64,000 nt of DNA from Streptomyces sp. NBC_00078 (GTDB lineage: Bacteria > Actinomycetota > Actinomycetes > Streptomycetales > Streptomycetaceae), in contig NZ_JAPELX010000001.1 in NCBI RefSeq assembly GCF_026343335.1, forward strand, positions 6,882,001 through 6,946,000, read 5' to 3'. The position numbers were made by a program, and so were the translations under genes. Each line of letters opens with the position of its first letter. Position 1 is the first letter of the stretch. A model generated the notes under the pieces. The model was not told where the DNA came from. It worked only from the letters and a program-made list of their open reading frames with translations, and did no database searches. This document shows positions 23,843-32,942 of the stretch, in pieces.

Positions 23843-24490
23843 ATGCCCGAGCTGGTGTTCTTCTCCGGAACGATGGACTGCGGGAAGTCGACGCTGGCTC
23901 TGCAGATCGAGCACAACCGCTCCGCGCGCGGCCTGGCCGGGATGATCTTCACGCGTGACGACCGCGCGGGTGAGGGGAAGCTCTCCTCCCGCCTCGGCCT
24001 GGTCACGGACGCGGTGGAGGTCGAGGACGGGCAGGACCTGTACGCCTATCTCGTCGACCACCTCTCGCAGGGCGGCCGTGCGGACTACGTCATCGCCGAC
24101 GAGGCGCAGTTCCTGGCACCGGGGCAGGTCGACCAACTCGCGCGCGTGGTCGACGACCTGGGCCTCGACGTCTACGCCTTCGGTATCACGACGGACTTCC
24201 GCACCAGGCTGTTCCCGGGCTCCCAGCGCCTGGTGGAGCTGGCCGACCGCGTCGAGGTCCTCCAGGTGGAGGCCCTGTGCTGGTGCGGCGCCCGCGCCAC
24301 GCACAACGCCCGCACGATAGGCGGCGCCATGGTCGTCGAGGGCGCACAGGTCGTCGTCGGGGACGTCGACCGCTCGGAGGCGGTCGGCTACGAGGTCCTG
24401 TGCCGCCGCCACCACCGCCGCCGGATGACGGCGACGACGTCCGGCTCGGCGGCGCTGTCCCCGGACGTGCTGCCGGTGTCGCAGCTCTGA
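23843..24490 (+). CDS. tdk: Thymidine kinase, type II
   Basis: A 215-aa enzyme converting thymidine to dTMP with ATP. The P-loop is FSGTMDCGKST near the N-terminus, the catalytic-base region is IADEAQFL, and the lasso/zinc region has CWCGARATHNAR plus CRRHHRR, giving the four zinc ligands of type II kinases. ATG 23843 follows GAAAGGTG at 23824-23831. The C-terminal tail (SGSAALSPDVLPVSQL) is low complexity. It is probably transcribed with the upstream phosphodiesterase. Confidence 0.93.
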   Translation: MPELVFFSGTMDCGKSTLALQIEHNRSARGLAGMIFTRDDRAGEGKLSSRLGLVTDAVEVEDGQDLYAYLVDHLSQGGRADYVIADEAQFLAPGQVDQLARVVDDLGLDVYAFGITTDFRTRLFPGSQRLVELADRVEVLQVEALCWCGARATHNARTIGGAMVVEGAQVVVGDVDRSEAVGYEVLCRRHHRRRMTATTSGSAALSPDVLPVSQL

Positions 24491-24521
24491 ACTGCCTTCC
24501 CGCCGGGCGGGCGCCCGTGTC

Positions 24522-25325
24522 TCAGCGCGGGCTCTCGATCAGGGAGAAGCGTGCTCCCTCGGGATCGGCCACCATGGCCACGCGGCCGTGTGCGCTGTCC
24601 CTCGGCGGCTTGAGGACGTGTCCCCCCAGGTCCACCAGGCGGGCGACCGCGTCGTCCGTGTCCGCGACGTCGAAGTACGTGGTCCAGTGCGGGCCCCGGT
24701 CACGGGGGAGGGCGTGGCCCACACCGTGGATGCCGGCGACCGGGCGGCCCTCGATGTGCAGCGTCACGTAGTCGAAGTCGGCGGAGACGACCGGCTCCTC
24801 CTCGTAGCCGAAGACGGTCTCGTAGAACTTGGCCACGCTCACCGACTCGAAGGTCAGCAGCTCGTTCCAGGCGGGGGTGCCGGGGACGCCCGTGATGGCG
24901 GTGCCGTGGTGCCCGGCCGCCTGCCAGATGCCGAAGACGGCGCCGGAGGGGTCAGAGCCGATCGCGAGGCGGCCGGCCTCGGCGGAGTCCAGGGGGCCCA
25001 CTCCGATCGTGCCGCCGCACAGCCGTACCGTCTCGGCGGTCGCGTCCACGTCGTCCGAGGCGAGGTAGGGCGTCCAGGCGATGGGCAGATGACGGTCCGT
25101 CGGCAGCCGGCCGATGCCGGCCACCTCGTAACCGTCCAGCAGGGCCCGCGAGTACGGGCCGAGCTGGTCGGGGCCCGGCTGGAACTCCCAGCCGAACAGC
25201 GCCCCGTAGAAGTCCTGGGCCGCGGTCAAGCCGTGCACCATGAGACTCACCCAGCAGGGTGTGCCGGGCGTGTGCCGAGCGTGCGTTTCGCCGTTCGGGC
25301 CGGCCGGCTCCCTTGCCTCGGTCAT
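24522..25325 (-). CDS. VOC family protein with two glyoxalase-like domains
   Basis: A 267-aa protein with tandem VOC modules: residues about 20-135 (CWVSLMVHGLTAAQDFYGAL, then IAWTPYLASDDVDATAETV) and 150-265 (FESVSVAKFYETVFGYEEEP, then TTYFDVADTDDAVARL). Family members include dioxygenases, resistance proteins and glyoxalase-like binders; the substrate is unknown. ATG 25325 is preceded by GGAGAGA. It lies on the opposite strand to the sulfurtransferase gene with a roughly 280-bp divergent region. Confidence 0.85.
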   Translation of the reverse strand: MTEAREPAGPNGETHARHTPGTPCWVSLMVHGLTAAQDFYGALFGWEFQPGPDQLGPYSRALLDGYEVAGIGRLPTDRHLPIAWTPYLASDDVDATAETVRLCGGTIGVGPLDSAEAGRLAIGSDPSGAVFGIWQAAGHHGTAITGVPGTPAWNELLTFESVSVAKFYETVFGYEEEPVVSADFDYVTLHIEGRPVAGIHGVGHALPRDRGPHWTTYFDVADTDDAVARLVDLGGHVLKPPRDSAHGRVAMVADPEGARFSLIESPR

Positions 25326-25609
25326 CGTCACTCTCTCCTCGACCCCTCGCGGTGGCCGTGTCGCGTCCGCTCTCCGGATCTCCGTGCCGATGCTCGCACC
25401 ACCGGTGCTACTGCGCGCTCCGGGCGCGCCGCTTGCCTGGAGGATGCCCGGTGTGCGGTTCGTCGTCCGTTTCTGTGCGATTGCTGATGGATGTCGATCA
25501 GCTGTACAGCATGTGCCCGAACCCGTACGCCTCGTGATCGGACCTGCCCGGCGGAGCAGAGTAGCCGGACACGGACGATGCGGCCACCCCGTGCGCAAGG
25601 ATGGTGGCC

Positions 25610-26461
25610 ATGAACGCCATCATCTCCGCTTCGGAACTCGCGAGCGACCTGGCCGGACAGAACCCGCCGGTACTGCTCGACGTCCGCTGGCAGCTCAGTG
25701 TCGCCAAGGCGGCCGGCGAGCCGCCCTTCGACGGCCGCGCCGCGTACGCGGCCGGGCACATTCCCGGTGCCGTCTACGTCGACCTGGACTCGGAACTCGC
25801 CTCCGCGGCAGGCGGAGGCGGTCGCCACCCACTGCCCGGCCTCGGGGTTTTCGGCGCCGCGATGCGACGGGCGGGCGTCTCGGCCGGAACACCGGTGGTC
25901 GTGTACGACGGCGGGCAGGGCTGGGCCGCGGCCCGTGCGTGGTGGCTGCTGCGCTGGACGGGTCACCCGGACGTGCGGGTCCTCGACGGCGGGTTGCCGG
26001 CCTGGGAGGGGACGCTGGAGACATCGGCGCCGACGCCGGCGGAGGGCGACTTCCAGCCGGTTGTGGGCGCTGCGGGGCTGCTGGACGCCGACGGTGCGGC
26101 CGCGCTGGCGCGGGCCGGAGTGCTGTTCGACGCGCGGGCGGGGGAGCGGTACCGGGGAGAGGTGGAGCCGATCGACCGGGTCGGCGGGCACATTCCGGGA
26201 GCGGTGTCGGCGCCCACGAACGAGAACGTGGACTCCGACGGACGGTTCCTGCCCGCGGAGGAGCTGGCCAAGCGGTTCAAGTCCCTTGGGGCGGCCGACG
26301 GTTCGCGGGTCGGCGTGTACTGCGGCTCGGGTGTCTCCGGGGCGCACGAGGTGCTGGCACTGTCGGTCGCGGGGATCGAGGCCGCGCTCTATGTGGGCTC
26401 GTGGTCGGAGTGGTCGTCGGATCCGTCGCGTCCGGTGGCGGTCGGTCCGGAACCGCAGTAG
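25610..26461 (+). CDS. Thiosulfate / 3-mercaptopyruvate sulfurtransferase (tandem rhodanese)
   Basis: A 283-aa cytoplasmic sulfurtransferase made of two rhodanese domains. The N-terminal domain is inactive-like (VLLDVRWQLSV, then WWLLRWTGHPDVRVLDGG). The C-terminal domain carries the active loop YCGSGVSGAHE with the persulfide-forming Cys; CGSGVS is closer to the mercaptopyruvate type than to the CRxGxR of rhodanese. I took ATG 25610 because AAGGA at 25598-25602 is correctly spaced; upstream in-frame ATG 25601 and GTG 25604 overlap that site. Confidence 0.9.
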   Translation: MNAIISASELASDLAGQNPPVLLDVRWQLSVAKAAGEPPFDGRAAYAAGHIPGAVYVDLDSELASAAGGGGRHPLPGLGVFGAAMRRAGVSAGTPVVVYDGGQGWAAARAWWLLRWTGHPDVRVLDGGLPAWEGTLETSAPTPAEGDFQPVVGAAGLLDADGAAALARAGVLFDARAGERYRGEVEPIDRVGGHIPGAVSAPTNENVDSDGRFLPAEELAKRFKSLGAADGSRVGVYCGSGVSGAHEVLALSVAGIEAALYVGSWSEWSSDPSRPVAVGPEPQ

Positions 26462-26539
26462 CCGGAAGACGGGGAAGGGGTCGCGCTCGAGCAGCGCGGC
26501 CCCTTCCCCGTACGAGCGACTACTTGTGCTGACGACCGG

Positions 26540-27589
26540 TCACTCCTGCTTCTTCCGTCGTGTCCCGAACACGATCTCGTCCCAACTCGGGACCGCGGCG
26601 CGGCGGCCCGGGCGGACGCCGTCGGCCTCGGCCTGGCGGTCGGTGGCGCCGACGAGACGGTCGCGGTGGCTGGTGACGGAGCGGGGCATCAGGACGTCCG
26701 CGTAGGCGGAACCGGCCGAGGCCGCGGGGGCCGGGGGTTCCTCCGCCGCGGGTTCGGCGGGGGGCTCCTCAGGCGGTGGTGGTGGCGGCGGAGCGGCCTC
26801 CTGCGGACGCTCCGGGACCACCAGGTCGCCGCGGAAGCTCGGTACCGCCTCCAACAGGCTGGTCAGCGAGTCCCGTTCGCTCGTGCTCTCCTCTGCGGGC
26901 TCGGACGCCTGTGCCGGCAGGCTCGGCCGCTCCAGGGCGCGGTCCAGCGGGCGGTCACGCGGCAGCCGTGCGATGCGCGGTACGAACGGAAAGCTGGGCT
27001 CCGGCGAGGTGGCAAGGTCCTCGGACTCGCCGATCAGCGAGCGCGCCTCCTCGTCGACGGCCTGGACGAGCCGCCGGGGCGGGTCGTACGTCCAGCTCGC
27101 CGAGTGGGGTTCGCCCGCGACCAGGTAGACCAGCAGGACCTCCCAGGTGCCGTCGTCGCGGCGCCACGAGTCCCACTGCACGGTGTCCTTCTCGGCACCG
27201 CGCAGCAGCAGCCGCTCCTGGACGGTCTCGCCGAGCTGGGGCCCGGCGTTCTCGCCGGGCCGACGGACGGGTGTCTTGCGGGCCCGCTCGGCCATGAACG
27301 CACGCTCCGCGAGCACGGGGCCCTCGAAACGGCGTACGCGGTCGACGGGGATGCCTGCCAGCTGGGCCACTTCTTCCGCGGTCGCACCGGCACGTATACG
27401 TGCCTGGATGTCGCGGGGGCGGAGATGGCTCTCCACCTCGATCTCGATCTGGCCGAGGCGGGGGCGGTCACCGCGGACCGCCGCGCGCAGCCGTTCGTCG
27501 ATCGGAAGGGTGTACTCCGTAGAGTCGGCAGCCTTCAGCACCAGCCGTGTGCCGTCATTCGAGACGGCCACGACACGCAGTTCGGGCAT
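26540..27589 (-). CDS. sepH: Septation protein SepH
   Basis: A 349-aa actinobacterial cell-division protein that binds FtsZ and promotes filament bundling (established for S. venezuelae and S. coelicolor SCO5855). The N-terminal DUF3071 part (MPELRVVAVSNDGTRLVLKA) contains a helix-turn-helix-like segment (AGATAEEVAQLAGIPVDRVR). The middle has WDSWRRDDGTWEVLLVYLV and SASWTYDPPRRLV, the tail a Pro/Glu-rich disordered linker (about residues 255-300) and a conserved C-terminus VPSWDEIVFGTRRKK. ATG 27589 has GGGAGGT just upstream. Confidence 0.93.
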   Translation of the reverse strand: MPELRVVAVSNDGTRLVLKAADSTEYTLPIDERLRAAVRGDRPRLGQIEIEVESHLRPRDIQARIRAGATAEEVAQLAGIPVDRVRRFEGPVLAERAFMAERARKTPVRRPGENAGPQLGETVQERLLLRGAEKDTVQWDSWRRDDGTWEVLLVYLVAGEPHSASWTYDPPRRLVQAVDEEARSLIGESEDLATSPEPSFPFVPRIARLPRDRPLDRALERPSLPAQASEPAEESTSERDSLTSLLEAVPSFRGDLVVPERPQEAAPPPPPPPEEPPAEPAAEEPPAPAASAGSAYADVLMPRSVTSHRDRLVGATDRQAEADGVRPGRRAAVPSWDEIVFGTRRKKQE

Positions 27590-27989
27590 GGGGACCTCCC
27601 GGGTGGTGCCTGCCGACGTCACGTGCGTCGCTGCTTCCGCTAGTCGAGTGTGGCCTGCCCGGGTGCAGCCTGCCACAACCTTGCCGAGTTGCCCGGCGTG
27701 TCGGGCACGGGCCCTGGCACGCCGTTATGGCACGGTTACCTATTCGCAACGCTAAGTGACCAACTCCGTCACCCTGTGCAACTTGCCCCCTCCTGGCGGT
27801 CCTTCGAGCCGCGGACGCCCTGGCGGGAGACCGGACCCAGGGCTCGCAACAGTACTCCATTCGGGCCACCTGCGTGGATTGGCGCGCCGCTCAACTTCTG
27901 CAAGGGGCGGTCCCAGGGCGCCCGTTGAGCGGTTGCCGGAATCCTGGACGTGGCGTAGTTCACGGAACCGCCAGAACCGGAACCAATGC
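27590..27989. other. Intergenic region upstream of sepH
   Basis: About 400 bases between the oxidase stop and the sepH start, both genes on the minus strand. It should hold the sepH promoter. Beyond a locally AT-richer patch around 27730-27785 I see no clear repeat, hairpin or small gene. Confidence 0.35.
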
Positions 27990-29309
27990 CTACGACCCCA
28001 ACACCCTGCGCAGGTAGTCGTTCTGGAAGCGCCGATCGGGGTCGAGCCGGTCCCGCAGCGCGGTGAACTCGCCGAAGCGCGGGTAGATCCCGGAGAGGTA
28101 ATCGGCGTCCCGCGTGTGCACCTTGCCCCAGTGCGGCCGGCCCTCGTGCGCGGTGAGGATGCGCTCGGCGGCGGTGAAGTACGCCTGATAGGGCGTTCCT
28201 TTGAACATGTGGACGGCGACGTACGCGCTCTCGCGGCCCGATGCCGTCGACAGCGTGATGTCGTCGGCGGGGGCGGTGCGCACCTCGACCGGGAAGCTGA
28301 TCCTCAGCCGGGAGCGGTCGATCATCGCCCTCAGTTCGAGCAGCGTCTCGGCCAGGGCCTCGCGCGGGACGGCGTACTCCATCTCCACGAAGCGCACCCG
28401 CCGCGGCGAAGTGAAGACCTTGTACGGAATGTCGGTGTACGTGCGCGCGGACAGGGCCTTGCTGGAGATACGGGCGATCGCCGGGACGGTCGCGGGTGCC
28501 GTGCGGCCGACCCACTGGGCCACCTGGAAGACGCCGTTGGAGAGGAACTCGTCCTCGAACCAGCCGGCCACGGGGCTCACCGGCTTTTCCGGGCCCGCGC
28601 TGCGGTTGTTGCGCTTGGTGTTGGTGCTGCCCGTGTGCGGGAACCAGTAGAACTCGAAGTGCTCGTTCTCGGCCCAGAGTTCGTCGAACTCGGCGAGCAC
28701 TTGCTCGATGGGCATCGGTTCCTCGCGCGCCGTGAGCAGGAAGACCGGCTCCACGGCGAAGGTGATCGCGGTGACGATGCCGAGTGCGCCGAGGCCGATC
28801 CGGGCGGCCGCGAAGACCTCCGGATTCTCCTTCGCGGAGCAACTGAGCACCGAGCCGTCCGCGGTGACCAGCTCAAGTCCCGTGATCTGGGCGGCGATCG
28901 ACGCGGATTCGCGGCCGGTGCCGTGCGTGCCGGTGCTGGTGGCGCCGGAGACCGTCTGCTCCATGATGTCGCCCATGTTGGTCAGCGACAGACCCTCGCG
29001 GGCCAGAGCCATGTTGAGCCTCTTGAGCGGAGTGCCCGCCTCGACCGTGACAGTCATGGCGTCACGATCAATCTTGCGTATACCGGTCAACAGTTGAGGA
29101 CGGATCAACACACCATCGGTGGCGGCGATGGACGTGAACGAGTGCCCGGTGCCGACGGCTTTCACCGTCAGACCGTCCTCCGCGGCCTTCCGCACGGCCG
29201 CGGACAGTTCCTCCACCGAGGCCGGAGCGACCTCCCGCGCGGGGCGGGCCGCGACGTTGCCTCCCCAGTTACGCCACGTGCCGTTCTTCCCGCTCGCTGT
29301 GCTGCTCAA
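27990..29309 (-). CDS. FAD-linked sugar-1,4-lactone oxidase (D-arabinono-/L-gulonolactone oxidase type)
   Basis: A 439-aa flavoprotein of the VAO/BBE-ALO family. The N-terminal FAD domain shows VKAVGTGHSFTSIAATDGV (the GHS motif in which a histidine can attach FAD) and the phosphate-binding GATSTGTHGTGRESASI. The C-terminal ALO domain ends with FGEFTALRDRLDPDRRFQND. It oxidises aldonolactones with O2 or another acceptor. The start is TTG 29309, supported by GGGGAGG just upstream and homology beginning there. It overlaps the end of the MFS gene by 41 bp, so the two are co-translated. Confidence 0.88.
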   Translation of the reverse strand: MSSTASGKNGTWRNWGGNVAARPAREVAPASVEELSAAVRKAAEDGLTVKAVGTGHSFTSIAATDGVLIRPQLLTGIRKIDRDAMTVTVEAGTPLKRLNMALAREGLSLTNMGDIMEQTVSGATSTGTHGTGRESASIAAQITGLELVTADGSVLSCSAKENPEVFAAARIGLGALGIVTAITFAVEPVFLLTAREEPMPIEQVLAEFDELWAENEHFEFYWFPHTGSTNTKRNNRSAGPEKPVSPVAGWFEDEFLSNGVFQVAQWVGRTAPATVPAIARISSKALSARTYTDIPYKVFTSPRRVRFVEMEYAVPREALAETLLELRAMIDRSRLRISFPVEVRTAPADDITLSTASGRESAYVAVHMFKGTPYQAYFTAAERILTAHEGRPHWGKVHTRDADYLSGIYPRFGEFTALRDRLDPDRRFQNDYLRRVLGS

Positions 29310-30507
29310 CGATGCCTCCCCGACGCGGAGCCGGCCTGCTGAGCCGGCGGTACCCCAGAAAACCGACCGCGACCGCGACGGCCCCGGACACCGCCGGAAC
29401 CCCGTACCCGGCACGCGCGCCGGCCGCGTCGATGACCCAGCCGGCCACGGAGGAGCCGAGCGCGACGCCGACCGCGAGCCCGGTGCTCACCCAGGTCATG
29501 CCCTCGGTCAACTGCGCGCGTGGTACGTGCTCTTCGATCAGGGACATCGTCGTGATCATCGTGGGAGCGATGGACAGGCCCGCAGCGAACAGCGCCACGG
29601 CCAGAAACGGCAAGTTTCCGACCAGTAGGAGGGGGATCATACTCACGGCCATCGCGCATACGCCCAGCAGCCAGCGACGTCCGGGCGCCCCTTCGAAGTG
29701 CCGCAGTCCGAAGACGACTCCGGCAAGGCAGGAACCCGTCGCGTACAGCGCGAGCACGACGCTGGCGGCGGCCTTGTGGCCGCGCTCGTCGGCGAAGGCC
29801 ACGGTGACCACGTCCACCGCCCCGAAGATCGCCCCGGTCGCCACGAAGGTGGCCACCAGGACCTGCAGGCCAGGAGCGCGCATAGCCGTACCGCCGCCCT
29901 GCTTCTCGCGCGGGTGCGGCTCGGGTTCCGTGGCGCGCTGCGCGGTCAGCCAGAAGACGCCGGCCGCCAGGAAGCAGGCGGCGAGCAGCGGCCCCGCCTC
30001 GGGGAACCAGGCCGTGGACAGCCCGATGGAGATGATCGGCCCGAAGATGAAGCACACCTCGTCGACCACGGACTCGAAGGAGTACGCGGTGTGCAGCCGC
30101 GGAGTGCCCCGGTACAGGGCCGCCCAGCGGGCGCGGATCATCGCGCCGAGGCTGGGCACGGAGCCGATGCCGGCGGCGCACGCGAAGAGCACCCAGTCCG
30201 GCCACTCGAAGTGCGCGGCGAGCAGCAGCCCGGCCGCCGAGGCGAGCGCGACGAACGTCGCGGGGCGCAGCACCCTGCGCTGTCCGTGCTGGTCCACCAG
30301 CCGGGAGATCTGCGGCCCGATCACCGCGGCGGCGAGCGCGATGGTGGCCGACACGGCGCCCGCGAGCCCATAGCGCCCTGTGAGCTGGGAGATCATCGTG
30401 ACCACGCCGATGCCCATCATCGACAGCGGCATCCGGCCGAGGAGACCAGCGGCTGAGAAGCTCCTGGAGCCGGGGGCGGCTAACAGGGCGCGGTAGGGGC
30501 TGGGCAC
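29269..30507 (-). CDS. MFS transporter
   Basis: A 412-aa integral membrane protein with about 12 hydrophobic segments (for example GVVTMISQLTGRYGLAGAV, GFLGYRRL at the end) and an MFS-like basic loop after helix 2 (DQHGQRRVLRP). No substrate signature is evident; sugar-efflux-like or drug-efflux roles are possible. GTG 30507 follows GGAGAC. Its 3' end overlaps the lactone oxidase start, linking it to that enzyme. A pair of long direct repeats lies just upstream. Confidence 0.85.
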   Translation of the reverse strand: MPSPYRALLAAPGSRSFSAAGLLGRMPLSMMGIGVVTMISQLTGRYGLAGAVSATIALAAAVIGPQISRLVDQHGQRRVLRPATFVALASAAGLLLAAHFEWPDWVLFACAAGIGSVPSLGAMIRARWAALYRGTPRLHTAYSFESVVDEVCFIFGPIISIGLSTAWFPEAGPLLAACFLAAGVFWLTAQRATEPEPHPREKQGGGTAMRAPGLQVLVATFVATGAIFGAVDVVTVAFADERGHKAAASVVLALYATGSCLAGVVFGLRHFEGAPGRRWLLGVCAMAVSMIPLLLVGNLPFLAVALFAAGLSIAPTMITTMSLIEEHVPRAQLTEGMTWVSTGLAVGVALGSSVAGWVIDAAGARAGYGVPAVSGAVAVAVGFLGYRRLSRPAPRRGGIVEQHSEREERHVA

Positions 30508-30521
30508 GGGGTCTCCGGTGG

Positions 30522-30559
30522 CTACGGCTCAGTAAGGCGCTGACTACGGCTCAGTAAGG
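30522..30559. repeat. Two 16-bp perfect direct repeats in the MFS/hemH divergent region
   Basis: CTACGGCTCAGTAAGG occurs at 30522-30537 and 30544-30559. The copies start 22 bp apart, two helical turns, so proteins bound to them would lie on the same DNA face. They begin 15 bp upstream of the MFS GTG start. A further perfect inverted repeat, TGGGGT-C-ACCCCA, is at 30588-30600. Confidence 0.7.
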
Positions 30560-30703
30560 TGCGAAGGCGGCTGATACAGCTTACGAGTGGGGTCACCCCA
30601 ATGCACCCGGTATCCAGCGGGTGAACGCGTCCGGACAGCGGTCCGCCCCCGCTCGTCACCCCGCCGTTTCCCGGCCGTCAGTGCCGGGTGGCAGGATCGA
30701 CCC

Positions 30704-31831
30704 ATGTCAGACGCGCACGATGCCACCCCCTACGACGCCCTGCTCCTGCTCTCGTTCGGCGGCCCCGAAGGCCCGGACGACGTGGTCCCGTTCCTGGAGA
30801 ACGTGACGCGGGGGCGCGGCATCCCCAAGGAACGCCTGAAGGAAGTCGGGCAGCACTACTTCCTCTTCGGCGGGGTCAGCCCCATCAACGACCAGAACCG
30901 CGCCCTGCTGGACGCCCTGCGCAAGGACTTCGCGGGCCACGGTCTGGATCTGCCGGTCTACTGGGGCAACCGCAACTGGGCGCCCTACCTGACAGACACC
31001 CTGCGCGAGATGGTCGCCGACGGCCGCCGCCGCATCCTGGTCCTCGCCACCAGCGCCTACGCCTCGTACTCGGGCTGCCGCCAGTACCGCGAGAACCTCG
31101 CCGACTCGCTCGCCGCCCTGCAGGCCGAGGGCCTGGAGCTGCCGAAGATCGACAAGATCCGGCACTACTTCAATCACGAGGGCTTCGTCGAGCCCATGAC
31201 CGAAGGCGTGCTGCAGTCCCTGGCCGACCTCCCCGAGGACGTCCGGGCCGGGGCGCACATCGCGTTCTCCACCCATTCGATCCCGACCGCGTCCGCGGAC
31301 ACCTCCGGCCCGGCCGAGGGCCACGGCGACGGCGGGGCGTACGTCGAACAGCACCTGGAAGTGGCGCAGCTGATCGCCGACGCGGTCCGCGAGCGCACGG
31401 GCATCGACCACCCCTGGAAGCTCGTCTACCAGTCGCGCTCCGGAGCCCCGCACATCCCGTGGCTCGAGCCGGACGTCTGCGACCACCTGGAGGAGCTGCA
31501 CGGCGCCGAGGTCCCGTCCGTCGTCATCGCCCCCATCGGCTTCGTCTCCGACCACATGGAGGTCCTCTACGACCTCGACACGGAGGCCAGGGCCAAGGCC
31601 GAGGAGCTGGGGCTGCCGATGCGCCGCTCGGCCACCGTCGGCGCCGACCCGCGCTTCGCCGCCGCGGTCCGTGACCTCGTCCTGGAGCGGGCCTCGGCGG
31701 AGCGCGGCGAGGAGGTCACGCCCTGCGCCCTCGGTGCGCTCGGCGCGAGCCACCACCTCTGCCCCGTCGGCTGCTGCCCGGCCCGTGCCCCCCGCCCGGC
31801 CGCCGCGGGCGTCGACAGCCCCTACGCGTGA
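30704..31831 (+). CDS. hemH: Ferrochelatase (coproporphyrin-type)
   Basis: A 375-aa enzyme inserting Fe2+ into a porphyrin. Signatures are LLLSFGGPEGPDDVVPFLEN, YWGNRNWAPYL, the metal-site His region AFSTHSIPT, and WLEPDVCDHLEEL. A Cys in YSGCRQYREN and the C-terminal cluster CALGALGASHHLCPVGCC suggest a [2Fe-2S] cluster like that of mycobacterial ferrochelatase. Actinobacteria use the coproporphyrin-dependent haem pathway, so coproporphyrin III is the likely substrate. ATG 30704; the next gene follows directly. Confidence 0.93.
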   Translation: MSDAHDATPYDALLLLSFGGPEGPDDVVPFLENVTRGRGIPKERLKEVGQHYFLFGGVSPINDQNRALLDALRKDFAGHGLDLPVYWGNRNWAPYLTDTLREMVADGRRRILVLATSAYASYSGCRQYRENLADSLAALQAEGLELPKIDKIRHYFNHEGFVEPMTEGVLQSLADLPEDVRAGAHIAFSTHSIPTASADTSGPAEGHGDGGAYVEQHLEVAQLIADAVRERTGIDHPWKLVYQSRSGAPHIPWLEPDVCDHLEELHGAEVPSVVIAPIGFVSDHMEVLYDLDTEARAKAEELGLPMRRSATVGADPRFAAAVRDLVLERASAERGEEVTPCALGALGASHHLCPVGCCPARAPRPAAAGVDSPYA

Positions 31832-31839
31832 GGAACCCC

Positions 31840-32655
31840 GTGACCGAGCCCCTGCACCAGGAACTGCTCACGCTGGCCCAGGAGGCCGCCCGCCGCGCCG
31901 GGGAGCTGCTGCGGGACGGCCGTCCGGCCGACCTCGCGGTCGCCGCGACCAAGTCCAGCCCGATCGACGTGGTCACCGAGATGGACATCGCGGCGGAGAA
32001 GCTGATCACCGAGCTGATCGCCGCGCACCGCCCGGACGACGGCTTCCTCGGCGAGGAGGGCGCCTCCACCGAGGGCACGAGCGGGATCCGCTGGGTGATC
32101 GACCCGCTCGACGGGACGGTCAACTACCTGTACGGGCTGCCTACTTGGGCCGTCTCCATCGCGGCCGAGCAGGACGGCGAGGCCGTCGTCGGGGTCGTCG
32201 CGGCCCCGATGCGCGGCGAGACGTACCACGCGGTCCGCGGCGGCGGAGCCCGTGCCACGGGCGCCTGGGAGGGTGAGCGCGAACTGGCCTGCCGCCCGGC
32301 GCCGCCCCTCGACCAGGCCCTGGTCTCGACGGGCTTCAACTACGTCAGCGAGGTCCGCACCCACCAGGCCGAGGTCGCCGGGAAACTGATCCCCCTGCTG
32401 CGTGACATCCGGCGCAGCGGCTCGGCCGCCGTCGACCTGTGCGACGTCGCGTCCGGCCGCCTCGACGGCTACTACGAGCGCGGGCTGCACGCATGGGACC
32501 TCGCGGCAGGCGACCTCATCGCCCGGGAAGCGGGCGCGCTGACCGGTGGACGCCCGGGAGAGCGCCCCGCACACGACCTGACGATCGCCGCCACCCCGGG
32601 CGTATTCGAGCCGCTCCAGCGCCTCCTGGAGGGCTTCGGCGCCTGGCACGACTGA
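31840..32655 (+). CDS. Inositol monophosphatase family protein
   Basis: A 271-aa Mg2+-dependent phosphatase. Metal-site motifs are GFLGEEG, WVIDPLDGTVNYLYGLP (the DPLDGT signature) and GLHAWDLAAGDLIAREAGA near the C-terminus. Substrates in the family include inositol-1-phosphate, histidinol phosphate and fructose-1,6-bisphosphate. I chose GTG 31840 because GAGGAA (31830-31835) precedes it at good distance; GTG 31828, overlapping the hemH stop, is the alternative. It is co-transcribed with hemH and followed by a strong hairpin. Confidence 0.9.
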   Translation: MTEPLHQELLTLAQEAARRAGELLRDGRPADLAVAATKSSPIDVVTEMDIAAEKLITELIAAHRPDDGFLGEEGASTEGTSGIRWVIDPLDGTVNYLYGLPTWAVSIAAEQDGEAVVGVVAAPMRGETYHAVRGGGARATGAWEGERELACRPAPPLDQALVSTGFNYVSEVRTHQAEVAGKLIPLLRDIRRSGSAAVDLCDVASGRLDGYYERGLHAWDLAAGDLIAREAGALTGGRPGERPAHDLTIAATPGVFEPLQRLLEGFGAWHD

Positions 32656-32714
32656 GCCCCGGCCGCCGGGTGGCGGCACGGTGGGCGGCAGGCGAACGCC
32701 GTCGTACGACAGCA

Positions 32715-32753
32715 CAGCGGGCCCCCGGCGCTGGATTCGCCGGGGGCCCGCTG
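32715..32753 (+). terminator. Terminator after the hemH operon
   Basis: A 16-bp perfect stem (CAGCGGGCCCCCGGCG with CGCCGGGGGCCCGCTG) and a 7-nt loop, between two convergent genes. It probably works in both directions. Confidence 0.8.
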
Positions 32754-32777
32754 CCGTGCGTACGCGCTGATCAGACG

Positions 32778-32942
32778 CTAGACGCCGACCTCCACACCGT
32801 GCTCGGCGGCGAGGCGGCGCAGGTCGTCGAGCTCGCCCTGCTCCACCTCGACGAGGAAGTCGTCGCCCTCGTCGCGAGCCCGCGTCAGGTCGGACTCGGT
32901 CGTCCTTATGCGCTGCAGAAGTCCTGCGGTGAATGCGTCCAT
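32778..32942 (-). CDS. Small acidic hypothetical protein
   Basis: A 54-aa protein, MDAFTAGLLQRIRTTESDL, ending LAAEHGVEVGV. It is predicted almost entirely helical with an acidic heptad-like pattern (TRARDEGDDFLVEVEQGELD), so a short coiled coil is likely. ATG 32942 has GAGGGGG just upstream, and codon usage is typical of the genome. It stands alone between the hemH operon terminator and the cutRS promoter region. Function unknown. Confidence 0.7.
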   Translation of the reverse strand: MDAFTAGLLQRIRTTESDLTRARDEGDDFLVEVEQGELDDLRRLAAEHGVEVGV

